A stretch of 64,000 nt of DNA, from positions 158,933,523 to 158,997,522 of the forward strand of contig CM066730.1 in the NCBI GenBank assembly GCA_033961575.1, in the 5' to 3' direction. The stretch is from Aselliscus stoliczkanus (lineage: Eukaryota; Chordata; Mammalia; Chiroptera; Hipposideridae). The notes beneath the pieces are model-generated. The model did no database searches. It saw nothing but the letters and a program-made list of their open reading frames with translations, and was not told where the DNA came from. Shown one piece after another: positions 34,670-46,395 of the stretch (positions are counted from its first letter, which is position 1; each line of letters starts with the position of its first letter). The translations under genes and the position numbers were made by a program.

Positions 34670-36360
34670 GGTGCAGATAATTCATTTAACACATTCCAAC
34701 AGTGCACACCCTCTTCCTGCCCGGCATTAAATCAAACACTAGATATATAAAGAATAAATACAATGTCATTCCTGCCCCCCAGGTAGAGTGCACAGATGAA
34801 ACTAGACACCTAAACAAACAGTTATAAGCAGGTTCAGCTCCTATTTGGAAGATAGGATGTTATAATACAAAGTAATGGATGAATGAATTGCAATGTTATG
34901 TGACAATGCAGGAATTGAAGTGCCAGGAAAACCCCAACATTAACTCCATAAGTGGGGTGCCAAAAATCCATGGGATTGTGAGACTGCAAAATTAATGAAA
35001 CGGGGGCCGGCCGAGTGGCTCAGTTGGTTAAGAGTTGGCTTAGAGCTTGTGCTCTGAGCAACAGGCCCTCCAGTTCTATTCCCACGTGGGCCAGTGAACG
35101 CTGTGCCCTAGTGGAGCTGTCGCTGAGTTGCCAACAGGTGGCAGGATTGCTCAGCTGGTGTAACAACAAGATTGCCTGTTCGATGGTGGGCTATGCCCAC
35201 CCACAACCCCACAACTAAAGATTGAACTCGGCACCTTGAGCTGAGCTGCCGGCTCAGTGGATAGGGCGTGGGCTCTTAACAACAAGGCTGCCGGGTTCAA
35301 CTCCCACATGGGATGGTGGCTGCGCCCACCCGCAACTAAGGTTGAACACAGCACCTTGAGCTTAGAGGCCACGAGCTGTCGATGGGAAGCCAAATGGCGA
35401 CTGGTGCCCTCCACAACAAAGATTGAAGAACAACAACTTGGCTGGTCCCCTTCCCCAATTCCCCAATACTATTTCCCTCCCCCGATTCCCCAATAAAAAC
35501 TTTAAAAAAAACAATTAATGAAACGACCAGAGTGGGCCTGTGTAGTTAATGGGCTGGGAGTTTCAGGATTCTGGGAGCAAATTGTCAATCACATTATGCC
35601 CGAATATATATTCCATCAGAGTGTGTTCTTGGGGGATTTTATAGTTTACACATGATATCAGGGTATCACGGAGGGCTTCACAGAGATAGTGACATTTAAG
35701 AGTGGCCTTGAAGGATGAGTAGAAGTTTGCCAGATGGAGAGTTTGAGAAGAAAGCAAGGTGTGCTTGGAGAGCCTGTGGCTTAGAATTGCAATGGCGGAG
35801 GGGACAAGGATGAGGAAATAGGAGATAAGGCAGAGAATGTCACAGATCACAGGAAATGTCAGCAGGGGTCAGCTTTCATTTATCCTGACAGCAATGGGAA
35901 GGCTCACCAGTTTTTCTTTTTTCTTTTCTTTTGTTTATTTTCATCAGCCTTCAAATCATTAGTTATTCTTGCATGAATCATACGAAAAACCAGAGGACCG
36001 GGCATTTGTGTGTGCTGTGGTGGTAGGGAACCCACTTTTGGCACATGTGTGCCTGATGGTGAACAGGGCAGGGCCATGGTAACTATATCATTCTAGAATG
36101 CTCGCTCTGGCATCAGTAGGGCGCTGTATTGGAGGGGCAAGGCCAACAGCAGGAGGTCAGAGTTGTGTGCTGAAGTCCAGGGAGAGAGGACAAAGGTCTT
36201 CAAATTAGAAGGAAGCCCAGGGCGGGGCCAGTGTGATTTGTGGAAGGCAGGGAAGTCCAAGGGACAGGCTGGCCTTACTGCCCCCAGCAGTCAAAGACCA
36301 GCAGCAAGAAAGGCCCTGGAGACAGAATAGTTCACAGCTCAGAGAGATGAATTGAACTGG
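34670..36360 (-). mobile_element. L2 LINE, antisense, split by the SINE at 35003
   Basis: 34690-34930 has AAGAATAAATACAATGTCAT, TTCCTGCCCCCCAGGTAGAG and AACAAACAGTTATAAGC. After the SINE, 35690-36360 has GACATTTAAGAGTGGCCTTG, AAGGATGAGTAGAAG, GGACAAGGATGAGGAAATAG and GGTCAGAGTTGTGTGC-like blocks. It is an old L2 opened by a young SINE. Confidence 0.65.
35003..35512 (+). mobile_element. Long composite tRNA SINE with three tRNA-like modules
   Basis: A 510-bp element flanked by a 13-bp duplication AATTAATGAAACG (34990-35002 and 35513-35525). Module 1 starts GGGCCGGCCGAGTGGCTCAG with B-box-like AGTTCTATTCCC. Module 2 near 35140 has CAGGATTGCTCAGCTGGTG and CTGTTCGATGGTGGGC. Module 3 near 35251 has GGCTCAGTGGATAGGGCGTG and GGGTTCAACTCCC. 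The tail has CCCCAATTCCCCAATAC, AATAAAAACTTTAAAA. The ends match RHIN1-like bat SINEs as I recall. Confidence 0.85.
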
Positions 36361-36399
36361 GCTAATGGAATAACATACGTGGGTAGTTTTCCAGGAGTT

Positions 36400-36560
36400 G
36401 TTCTCAATCTAGTTCTGCTTTGTAGTCAGCTAGAAGAGCCCAGGGTCAACCTCTGAAATTCTGATTCAGTCGGTTTGGGGACAGGGTCTAGGCATCGGTG
36501 TCTTTATAAAACTCCGCATGTGACCCTGATGCTGAAGGTTGCAAAATCGCAAACGTAATG
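36400..36560 (+). mobile_element. MER5-like DNA transposon
   Basis: TTGTTCTCAATCTAGTTCTG, GAAATTCTGATTCAGTCGGT, TTGGGGACAGGGTCTAGGCA and CATGTGACCCTGATGCTGAA follow the MER5A order. Confidence 0.7.
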
Positions 36561-36830
36561 GGGAGCTTATCCCCAGTGACAGTCAGGGACAGGCTTGGCA
36601 GGATGGGGCCCCGCAGACTCGTGGGTGGCATACCCCATCTGAGGCCCTGGCACCTCTGCCTTTTGTTTGATTAATAGGTGGCAGGGACTATACAAGACCA
36701 GGCTAGGGGTCAACTTGCCTGACTGTCACCCCAAATTACCTCCTCCCCAAGGAGAATGAGTGTGAATCCCATAGGAGGGTGTTTTAAGGCACACCAGTCC
36801 CCATGGACTCTATGTGGAATGGTCAGTGTA
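36561..36830. other. Unassigned intron
   Basis: Nothing recognised. Confidence 0.4.
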
Positions 36831-36834
36831 AGAG

Positions 36835-37030
36835 CGGCCTAGTGCAAGCAGAAGCCACATGGGCTTGGCATCCGCACATTGCTGTGGAATCCCAGCTCTG
36901 CGCCCCAGTGAGCTGTGTAACCTTGGATAAATGCCCCTACCTCTCTGGAATTCATACTCGTCTCACCAAGAGATAATAAAGACACTTCTTTCAGTGGGCT
37001 GTTGGGAAGATTCAATAAGATCTTTGAGTC
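36835..37030 (+). repeat. MIR, sense
   Basis: CAGCTCTGCGCCCCAGTGAG, CTGTGTAACCTTGGATAAAT and GAAGATTCAATAAGATC follow MIR. Confidence 0.7.
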
Positions 37031-37330
37031 ATTCAATAAACTTGTATCAAGGTATTATTATACCTTGGGCACTGTTCTAGGAATTGGGACACAGAAGTGA
37101 ACAAAACTGAACAAAAAAATGTCTTTCCTCATGGATCTTCCAATGTGGCAGGATGAGAAAAACAACACACAAATGAATGTACCAGATACACAATATGTCA
37201 GATGGGAGGAGAGGAAGTGGAGACAGTAAGGATAGACAACTCTTTGGGGATGGATAGATATACAAAACACTGAATGCTGAGGATGTACAATAAATTATGT
37301 GTACAAGGCCAAAGAGCTAAAAATAAGGGG
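37031..37330 (-). mobile_element. L2 LINE 3' part, antisense
   Basis: TTCAATAAACTTGTATCAAG, GGGCACTGTTCTAGGAATTG, CTTTCCTCATGGATCTTCCA and GTCAGATGGGAGGAG. Confidence 0.7.
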
Positions 37331-37649
37331 TTGATAAGGATTAACAAAGGATAACTGATACAGACATGCCTGTCTCAGTGCAGGTACTCAGAAGACAGCC
37401 GTTTTCATTCTTTACCCCCAAGACCGTGCCCACTACCCCTCCATCTCACATATGCACGCATATGCACGCACACACATAGCACCATCTCCTCTTCCCAGGT
37501 TCAGGGTCGTGGCAAACTAACTCCTTCTTTCTAAATCTTCTTCCCAGACATCCCCCCAGTTTGTACCAACTATGTGGCCATAGAGATGAAACAAGTTCGT
37601 TGATGGAAGATAAGCAATCAAAACATATGGAGGGTGCTTGTCCAGAGAG
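37331..37649. other. Unassigned intron
   Basis: A short CACACACATAG-type tract near 37465; nothing else recognised. Confidence 0.4.
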
Positions 37650-38200
37650 CATAAATGACTCTTCATTATAATATGGGAACTAAAGTTTCAAATTAAAAAT
37701 AAAAGAAGGCAGGATGTAGCTTGTGCTGTACGCCAACCACACAGGAGCTTCATTGTCATACAATCACTGAGAATATTATGTTGATTGGCAAGAGCCAGGC
37801 TTTGTAGAAGGGACAAAATTCCCCGCTGCTAATCTACAATGAAATTGTTCAATGTCAGGCACAGCTTTAATAATATTGTTCTGGGCTGCACTGGATGTAA
37901 ATATCCCACTCTTCATTTTGTAAGCAATCAAAGGGAAGTTTTATAGACGAGAGAGCATGAACGGTTATAATATCTGTGCCAAGAAACACACGGGCAAAAT
38001 CGAAAAATCAAAGAAAAACTGTGCCTTAGAAAGGTTTCTCTTTGTGGTTTATCTCCGATCTCCTCTGTCTGTCCAGCAAGTTGCGCATCAGACATATTAC
38101 AAAAGACCACATTTTAAATGTTGCCCTTGACGTTATTAAAAAGCACAGCATTGGCAAATGAGACTGGGGAAAAAAACAGGCTATTAAATCTCACAGTCAG
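37650..38200. other. Repeat-free AT-rich block, candidate conserved non-coding element
   Basis: About 550 bp with no transposon motif. It has several AT-rich words of homeodomain or POU type (AGAATATTATGTTGATTG, CTTTAATAATATTGTTC, GGATGTAAATATCC and CAGACATATTACAAAAG). In an intron otherwise saturated with relics this is unusual. Function is not shown by the sequence alone. Confidence 0.4.
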
Positions 38201-38224
38201 GTATTCACCCTCCATCTTGTCGCA

Positions 38225-38570
38225 GTACTTAGAATGACTAAGAAAGGAAGGGAACTCTTGTCTATTAAGTACCCACTATGTGCTGGGCACTTTGTTACCA
38301 GTTAGAAGCAGTGTTTCATTCCAATTAGGAGTGCCGAACGATGGAGCCAGAAAGACCAAGATTCACAACGTAGCTCTTCCATTTTATAGCTGTGTGGCCT
38401 TGGGCAAGTTACTTAAGCTCTCTGTGCCTCAGTTTTTTCCATCTGTAAAATGAAGATAATAGGTATCCTACAGGATGGTTTTGAGGATTAAATAAAATAA
38501 ACTTGTAGCCTAGGGCCCAAAACATACCAGGCACTCAATAGTGAATATTATAAATCTAACTTAATTTAAT
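38225..38570. repeat. MIR antisense scrap and MIR sense
   Basis: 38255-38320 reads TAAGTACCCACTATGTGCTG (antisense). 38330-38570 reads TATAGCTGTGTGGCCTTGGG, CAAGTTACTTAAGCTCTCTG and CCATCTGTAAAATGAAGATA (sense). Confidence 0.75.
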
Positions 38571-38579
38571 CTGCACCAC

Positions 38580-39022
38580 AGCCCTGTTGTAGGTTGAATT
38601 GTGCCTCTCCCCAAATATGTGGAAATCTTAACCCCCAGTAGCTGTGAATGTGATCTTATTTGGAAATAGGGTCTTTACAGATGATGACGTTAAGATGAGG
38701 CCAGTAGGGTAAGTCTTGATCTAGTAGGACTACTGTCCTTATAAAAAGGTGAAATTTGGACACAGAGACACAGAGGGAGAATGCCATGTGAAGACGAGGT
38801 TTTGGATGCTGCATTTAGCAGCCAAAGAATGCCAAAGATTGCGAGAAAAGCACCAGAAGCTAAAAAGAGGAAAGGTTCCCCTACAACTTTCAGAGAGGCC
38901 ATGGCCCCGCCAACCCCTCGAGTTTGGACTGCTAGCCTCCATAACTGTGACACAAATATCTGTTATTCTAAGTCACCCAGTTTATGGTACTTTGTTACAG
39001 CAGCTCTGGGAAATTAATAGAG
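38580..39022 (+). mobile_element. MLT1-type LTR, sense
   Basis: TAGGTTGAATTGTGCCTCTC, TTCGGAAATAGGG-like and GGTCTTTACAGATGATGACG, CCTTATAAAAAGGTGAAATT, ATGCCATGTGAAGACGAGG, GTCACCCAGTTTATGGTACT and TGTTACAGCAGC follow the MaLR LTR order. It ends in GGGAAATTAATAGA. No internal viral genes are present. Confidence 0.8.
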
Positions 39023-39034
39023 CCTCGCCATGGA

Positions 39035-39130
39035 AAGAAAAAGTATCTGCATTTTCAGATGAAGAACTGAAGCCCAGAGAGGTGGTTTACTGCTCAAGAT
39101 CACTCAGCTGGAGGTGGACGCGCTGAGATT
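39035..39130 (-). repeat. MIR, antisense, partial
   Basis: TGCATTTTCAGATGAAGAAC, AGCCCAGAGAGGTGGTTTAC and AAGATCACTCAGCTGG. It may be the other half of the antisense MIR at about 38255, opened by later insertions. Confidence 0.55.
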
Positions 39131-39581
39131 TGGCCCAGGCCTCCCTGAACCCAGCATCTGTCCTCTCTCCACTCACAATGTGGCCTCTCAGGAACAGATC
39201 TCAAGATGAAAGTGTGGTGGGGTTGGAAATGCACCCCCATTCATCACATCCAACTCCTGGTGGAGGTGCCAGGTCAGAGTGGTCTGATTATGAACAGCTC
39301 ATTAAGTAAAAAACAGTGAGCAGTTGAGAGTGACGTTTTAAAGAGCATTGACTTTTATTTATAGTGACGTTCCCGTCATTAATTTTGAAGGAAGAAAGTC
39401 CAAAGTAGAAACAGGTTCATTAAAAATTAGACATTCGTAATTTCATTAAATCGGGTCTTTGCGTCCCGTCGCGGAAAATGAAACATTAGTTCCACAGCAA
39501 TCCTCAGCCCATTTCCCCAAGTTGGCTCCCTCCCCTAACCTTGGCTTGCTTGCTTCTTCTTCAAATGTTTACCTGACCCAC
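39131..39581. other. Unassigned, partly AT-rich intron
   Basis: 39295-39480 has a cluster of ATTA/TAAT words (CGTCATTAATTTTGAAG, TTCATTAAAAATTAG, GTAATTTCATTAAATCG) next to CpG-bearing GTCCCGTCGCGG. It is a weak candidate non-coding element. Confidence 0.35.
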
Positions 39582-39614
39582 CGCGCGCGCGCGTGCACGC
39601 GCGCGCACACACAC
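39582..39614 (+). repeat. Alternating CG/CA tract, Z-DNA prone
   Basis: The block CCGCGCGCGCGCGTGCACGC continues into GCGCGCACACACACA. It is a purine-pyrimidine alternation with about nine CpGs. Confidence 0.9.
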
Positions 39615-39635
39615 ATCACAGTCACCACCTCTGCT

Positions 39636-39877
39636 GGAAGCCAGCAGCACAGGATCATGGGAAGTGCCAAGGAAGCCAGCAGTGTAGAATCATGGGAAAT
39701 GCCAAGGAAGCCAACAGCATGGGATTATGGGAAACTCCAAGTAAGCCAGCAGCATGGGATTATGGGTAACGCTGAGCAAGCCTGCAGTGGGGGATCATGG
39801 GAAACATTATGGAAGCCAGCAGCCAATCATGGGAAACACCAAGGAAACCCAGCAGTGTGGGATCATAAGAAATGTTA
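39636..39877 (+). repeat. 35-bp minisatellite, seven copies
   Basis: Unit like GGAAGCCAGCAGTGT plus GGATCATGGGAAATGCCAA. Unit starts at 39636, 39671, 39706, 39741, 39776, 39811 and 39843 are spaced 35, 35, 35, 35, 35 and 32 bp. Copies differ by a few bases each. It is not a CRISPR array, because the whole unit repeats without spacers. Confidence 0.9.
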
Positions 39878-39904
39878 AGCTGCGCTAATGGATAGGGTCA
39901 ATGG

Positions 39905-40435
39905 AGATAAATTCTTTCACCTGGGTCATCTCATTTGACAGAGGTAGAGAACTGGGCAAGGAAGGGCTCTTCCTTCCTTTAGATAACTCATGAAAACATA
40001 AGCTTCTTGAAGGCAGGGACTCGCTTGGTCTACTTTACGGCCATAGTCCCAGCTCCAAGCACAGTAGGTCCACAGTAAATTTGTGTTGCATGAAGGAATT
40101 ACCATATGAATGAGTAACTCTCCTAAACAACTAATTAGTGAACACACAAATATGTCCCTACAAGTGCCAGGCACTGTGGTAGGCTCCCAAGATACACTCA
40201 TGCAGGCCCCTGCCCTCATGCAGCCCAGTGGAATAACACCTGCCATTTTTTGAGCATCAGTTATGCACTGGGCACAGTGCCGGGCATGCATCATTTATGA
40301 TCAGTAACCTCCTCAACCACTAGGCATTACTGTTCTCCTTTCTCAGTTGAGGAAACGAGGGCTCAGAGAGGTCACATGACTCCAGGTCACCGAGTAAGAG
40401 AGTGACAGCATCTGGTTTCAGACCCAGATCAAGCT
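39905..40435. repeat. L2 sense 3' end then L2/MIR antisense
   Basis: 39985-40100: TTCTTGAAGGCAGGGACTCG, then CACAGTAGGTCCACAGTAAA. 40140-40220: GTGCCAGGCACTGTGGTAGG. 40225-40430: TGAGCATCAGTTATGCACTG, CAGTTGAGGAAACGAGGGCT and GGTCACATGACTCCAGG. Confidence 0.7.
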
Positions 40436-40680
40436 GGTTCCAAAGTCCATCCTTCCCCTCTGCACCAAGCTGTTTCCACCTGGAAGGAGAGGAGAAGAAG
40501 GGGGAGGGTAAGCCTTTCTGCAGGTTCTGAGACCATCAGCTGGCAGAGGGGCTCCTGCCAGGGTCTTCCTGGCAACCTGAGGGCACTGCAAGGGCCTGGG
40601 AAGCCCTCTAGAACCCAGGCTGGCCAGCTCCACTTCTTCATCTTTATTCCTCATTATTGCCACCTGTACCTCTCAATCCA
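40436..40680. other. Unassigned intron
   Basis: Nothing recognised. Confidence 0.4.
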
Positions 40681-40684
40681 GCCT

Positions 40685-40900
40685 CCCTGAGCTCCGGGGT
40701 TATCTCTAGCCTCAGAGCCTTTGGCCCAGCTAGGAATTCTGACCAAACTTTCACAGTTCAGTGTAGATGTCACCTCTTCCAGGAAGCCGTCTCTGACTGA
40801 TCCAGACTAAGTTTGGTCCCCTGCCTGGTCTCTATCCCATCATAACACTTAGCATACCTTTCATCATGCACATCTCCCACTGGACTGGGAGCTTAGATTC
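40685..40900 (+). mobile_element. L2 LINE 3' part, sense
   Basis: CAGTTCAGTGTAGATGTCAC, CTCTTCCAGGAAGCCGTCTC, TGACTGATCCAGACTAAG and CACTGGACTGGGAGCTTAG. Confidence 0.75.
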
Positions 40901-40904
40901 GCTT

Positions 40905-41085
40905 GTTTGGTATTCACTGACACTGTCCTGTGCACTTTACATACCTTACCTCGTTTAATTCTCGCAACAACCCCGTGAGGGAGGAAAGCACTACTGTGAT
41001 CCCATCTTACAGATGGGGAAACTGAGGCACAGAGGTTGAAAGACTTGCTCAAGGTCCCACAGGTAGTAAGCTGTCAGGTAGGGAT
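40905..41085 (-). repeat. MIR, antisense
   Basis: ATACCTTACCTCGTTTAATT, TTACAGATGGGGAAACTGAG, CACAGAGGTTGAAAG and GTCCCACAGGTAGTAAG. Confidence 0.8.
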
Positions 41086-42715
<1,630 letters not shown>

Positions 42716-42719
42716 AGCT

Positions 42720-42832
42720 AGTGTGACCAACTCGTTATGGTCTCCCCGGACTTTCCCATTTTTAGCTCTGAAAGCTCTACAACCTGGGGACCCCCTCAGT
42801 CCCAGGTTAACTGGGATGGTTAGTCACTCTCC
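42720..42832. mobile_element. Palindromic DNA-transposon relic
   Basis: GTGTGACCAACTCGTTATGG on the left mirrors GTTAACTGGGATGGTTAGTC at the right. CAGTCCCAGG and ACTTTCCCATTTTTAGC sit inside. It looks like a mammalian hairpin MER element, but I do not name the family. Confidence 0.55.
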
Positions 42833-42889
42833 TCCCAGACTGCTTCTTACTGTCTCCCACAAAAAGTAACCAAGCTTACTTCTAAAATA

Positions 42890-42966
42890 TTGGGTTGTCA
42901 GAAAAGTCATGACATGTTTTTTGGTTTTCGTTGCAAAAATGCGTCATGACTTTTCCGACAACCCAA
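42890..42966 (+). mobile_element. 77-bp mariner hairpin element (MADE1-like)
   Basis: TTGGGTTGTCAGAAAAGTCA on the left mirrors TGACTTTTCCGACAACCCAA on the right, with a short loop that has GCAAAAATGC. TA flanks both ends (42888-42889, 42967-42968), as expected for mariner insertion. Size and shape match MADE1 of primates, but the sequence is different. Confidence 0.85.
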
Positions 42967-42969
42967 TAA

Positions 42970-43330
42970 TTCCCCATGCTTCTTATCTAACGATAAAAAT
43001 AATACATGATCATCTATAAAGGATCTTAGAAACTACAGAAAAGAGTAAACAAACTGTACCTGTTTTCACCATGACTTTCATGTATTTCCTTCCCATTTTC
43101 TTTCAGTATATATGGCATATGCATAAATTATGAATATGTACATAATTAAGATTATAATGCATGCAGATGTTTTTTAGTTACTTTTTAAAGTTGATATCGT
43201 GCTGCAGGGTTTCCGCACACCACCAGCGATGCCCAGCATCTTCAAAGGTCCATGTGGCCTGTCTCTCCTCTTCAGCTCCCATTTATCCCTTGCAGGCTGG
43301 CCTTTGCCCCAAACATTCTGCATCTTGTTA
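42970..43330. other. Unassigned intron, AT-rich in part
   Basis: 43000-43195 is AT-rich (CATATGCATAAATTATGAAT, AATTAAGATTATAATGC). It may be old L1 or MER debris. No gene is seen. Confidence 0.35.
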
Positions 43331-43500
43331 CCAAATCAGATGGGAACCATGTCGGCCCTTATATTCTTTGAGCTCTCAACAGCCTTTGCACTACTGACCA
43401 CTCTTTTCTTCTTGAAACTTTCATCTTTAAATCCTATGAGTCTCAGAACGCCCAGGTATAGGTCTGGGAGGATCATTTCAAGGAGCTGAGAAATAATTGA
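43330..43500 (+). mobile_element. L2 LINE fragment, sense
   Basis: CTTTGCACTACTGACCACTC and CTTCTTGAAACTTTCATC match the L2 TTGACCACTCC / CTTGAAACACTTTC block. Confidence 0.5.
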
Positions 43501-45259
43501 AACAAGTCAGCTCTCCTTGGGTCCAATTTTACCTTTCTCTTAGAGGAAGACTTCCTGTAATTCCTTCCACCATATCTGCACACACCCTTTTTACTGCCTA
43601 CCCCAGGGATGGGAAATCCTTGGCACACGCATCCCTTCCCTTTCTTCCCACTCCCATGGCAGACAAAATTAATTGATCACAGCACTCTTTCTTCCTGAGT
43701 CCAGATGCAGCTGTGAATTTCTTCCCGACAAGCAAGCCAGCAACAATCAATCAGGGTTGCCACTTGACTCCCATGTTTGTTTAGCCCCACTCAACTGATA
43801 GGGTCAGCCTCAGCCATATTGGTCCTCCATGTTAGAGCCTAAAGGAGTTAGAGTCTCCTTGTTTGACTTCCTAAGGCCCCTTCTCTCAGGCCACATTTCT
43901 CACTTGAAACATGCCTGCCTCTCCAGGTGATTTGTATCGGGAATGAGCAAATCAATCACGTTATTGATATTAGGACTAACTGGCCCCTACACACAGGTGT
44001 GTGGCCCTGAGGCGCTTACCCAGGGCCTGAAGCTGCTGTCTGTACCCCGCTTACAGCATCCGGACCCACCAGAGGATGATGTCACAGTTTAACACTCTGA
44101 CCTTCCAACGACAGGTGTGAGGGTTGTGACACGATAATAGAATATAAAACATGACAGTAAATAAGTATTTATGTTGTGAAACAAAAACCAACAGTTCTCT
44201 TTCTTTTTTTTTTATGGCACTACAAATCTCCTAAACTCTTAATCAACACGGAAACTCAAAACAAATGTAGCCCAAGTATCGGGGCTGAGGGACCCTGTCC
44301 TGTGAAGTATAATTCACGTCAACATCCTATCCGAATGTGATGGAAACCACTCTCTCTCCAGTCTCTTCAGGAAGCTTTATCCTCTAGCTTTTTCTCAATC
44401 TTGAACACACCTCCCTGGGTTCTGCTCAGCCAACTTAGGTCAGGAATTGGCCCATTTTTTCTGATTCCCACCCCCGCAAACAGAAAACACAGCCCACTAA
44501 CCGAGGTGTTTGCATGTACGTAGGCGTTACTGAAGGTTTGTGGTGATGCAGGCAGTTTGCATCTCAGCAACACAGATGGCCTGAAATGAAAGCCGGACAG
44601 CCTGGAGCCTCCAATCCTTTTGGCCCCTTCCCCCAGCTCTGTCTCAGCACACTCCGGCTTCCCCTGTGGTATGTGTTGCACCCCCTCTTCTTTCTCCAGT
44701 CTCGTCCACTTTGCTGCCTCTCAACCTTGGCCCCATTTGGACTTCTTAGGCTCAGGGCCCAGTGTCCCTTGGCTTTGCCATCTTCTTAGAGGCTAATGTC
44801 TCCCTTCCACCCAAGCTAGCTATTTAGGTATAGGGTGGGTTTTTTTCTGTTGTTGTTTTTTTTTTTTTTTCCACAAAGAGGGCTTTTACCTAAAAGAAAC
44901 TCTGGGGCTGGCTGGGTTTTTTGTTAACCCACTAGTGAAAGACAAGTGATGTAGGCCGCCTCCTTCCCAAGTTTGGATCAGGGCCCCGCCGTGCAGTGTC
45001 TTGGCATCTGCACATGGGGAGCAGCGAGGACTGGCCTTTCAATGGGACGGAGTGGGCTGGGGTGATATTGCTCCCCTAGCATTCACATCACAGCAGTAAT
45101 TCGTGGTCATGTATGCCTTTTTATGGCAAGGCTCTTTAGTCTCTCCTGATTCTCTTCCGGCTCCCTAGCTGCTGCTGACGCCTCTTAAATGCTCCCCAGA
45201 GTGGCCTCTTCTCTGGGAACTTCATGCATCTCTTGGAAGTTCTCATCACTACACGGCTT
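43501..45259. other. Mostly unassigned intron
   Basis: A T-rich run (about 44848-44871) follows GTTGTTGTTTT. 44640-45259 has scattered L2-like words. No exon or clear element is supported. Confidence 0.4.
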
Positions 45260-45865
45260 CTAATTGTTGCTTGGGGACAACTCTTTGATCTCTATCTCCA
45301 AACCTGCTCCCATCCTAAGCTCCAGGCCCATATGGAGGTCAGTTTCTACTGAACCCCTTCCCAGAGTATGCCTCAAATGGGGAATGTCCAAAACCTAACT
45401 CTTTCAGTTTTCCCAAACCTCTTTTTGCTGCCTTCCTCAGCCCGGTGAAGAGTGTCACCATCCAAGGTGGCCTAGCCAGACACTCCAGTGGCATCTTATA
45501 CTCCTCACCATCTTTGTTTCCTGCGTATCAGTCTCCATGTCCTAGTGAATGTCCCTCTGCACCAGCCCTCTCCTCCATGCCTCTGCCACTGCTCACAGGG
45601 TCCAGGCTGGTGACCAGGGCTCTCTCACTGTCTCACTGCAAAGTGTCCTTCATTGGGCAGCCATTCTCCAATCCCCCACCACACATCCAGACCACTCCCC
45701 ATGCTGGAGCGAACTTTCTAAGATGCAGATCTGACAGAATCAGTCATTGCCCAGAGTCCTGCCAGTGGTGCTTCATCGCTGACAAGGTCAAGTTCAGATC
45801 TCTTAGCATGGAGCACAAGACCCTTCCGGAAAGAGACGCAGGCCAAGCTTTCTGAGTCTTCCCGC
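45260..45865 (+). mobile_element. L2 LINE ORF2/3' region, sense
   Basis: ATCTCTATCTCCAAACCTGC, AAACCTAACTCTTTCAG, CATGGAGCACAAGACC and GTCCTGCCAGTGG-type blocks follow the L2 3' order over 600 bp, with many substitutions and stops. Confidence 0.6.
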
Positions 45866-46310
45866 TAAGCAGCTTCCTGTCTAGTCACACCAGAGACTGC
45901 CTCCTGCCAAACACTCCAGGGAAGCCAGCTGAAGGTGTCAAGTCTTGCTTTCAGAAGGGCTTCAAGCCCCCTGACATTCCCTGGTGCCTGAGGGGGCTGA
46001 GATGTGGCTCTCCCACCCTCCAAGCCCAAAATGCCTTCCCCCATCCTCATGCATCAGGTCCATTTCTCTATTCTAATTTGCCACAAGCGGTAAGAAGAGC
46101 CTGAGAAGCACCCTCACTAATGCCAGTGATTTCCTGAAGCGATTTTGCAAACTGCCCTTCCTTAGGAAGAGGCCAGGCTAAGAGGGGCACTCTGAGTGCC
46201 ACGCCGAGCCAGGAGCTGCTGTCATGCCAGAGTTAGTGGTTTCATACTCAGGAAGGATTAAAGCCTTTGGGCCTTGCTTTCTCTTGTGTAGAACCCTCAA
46301 GGGCTGCCAT
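45866..46310. other. Unassigned intron
   Basis: Nothing recognised. Confidence 0.4.
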
Positions 46311-46319
46311 CTGTGAGTA

Positions 46320-46395
46320 GATAAACCTCATCCACTGGGCAGTGGTCCGTAAATATTTGCTGAATGAACGGATGGCTGGATGGGTCTAATTCACC
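46320..46395 (+). repeat. L2/MIR 3' scrap, sense
   Basis: GTGGTCCGTAAATATTTGCT followed by GAATGAACGGATGG. Confidence 0.5.

Noticed and set aside
35003..35512. Possible real tRNA genes within the SINE modules.
   Set aside because: The modules lack a full cloverleaf and sit inside a target duplication; they are SINE parts.
39636..39877. Possible CRISPR array (regular 35-bp period).
   Set aside because: There are no spacers; the entire unit repeats with mutations, in mammalian DNA, so it is a minisatellite.
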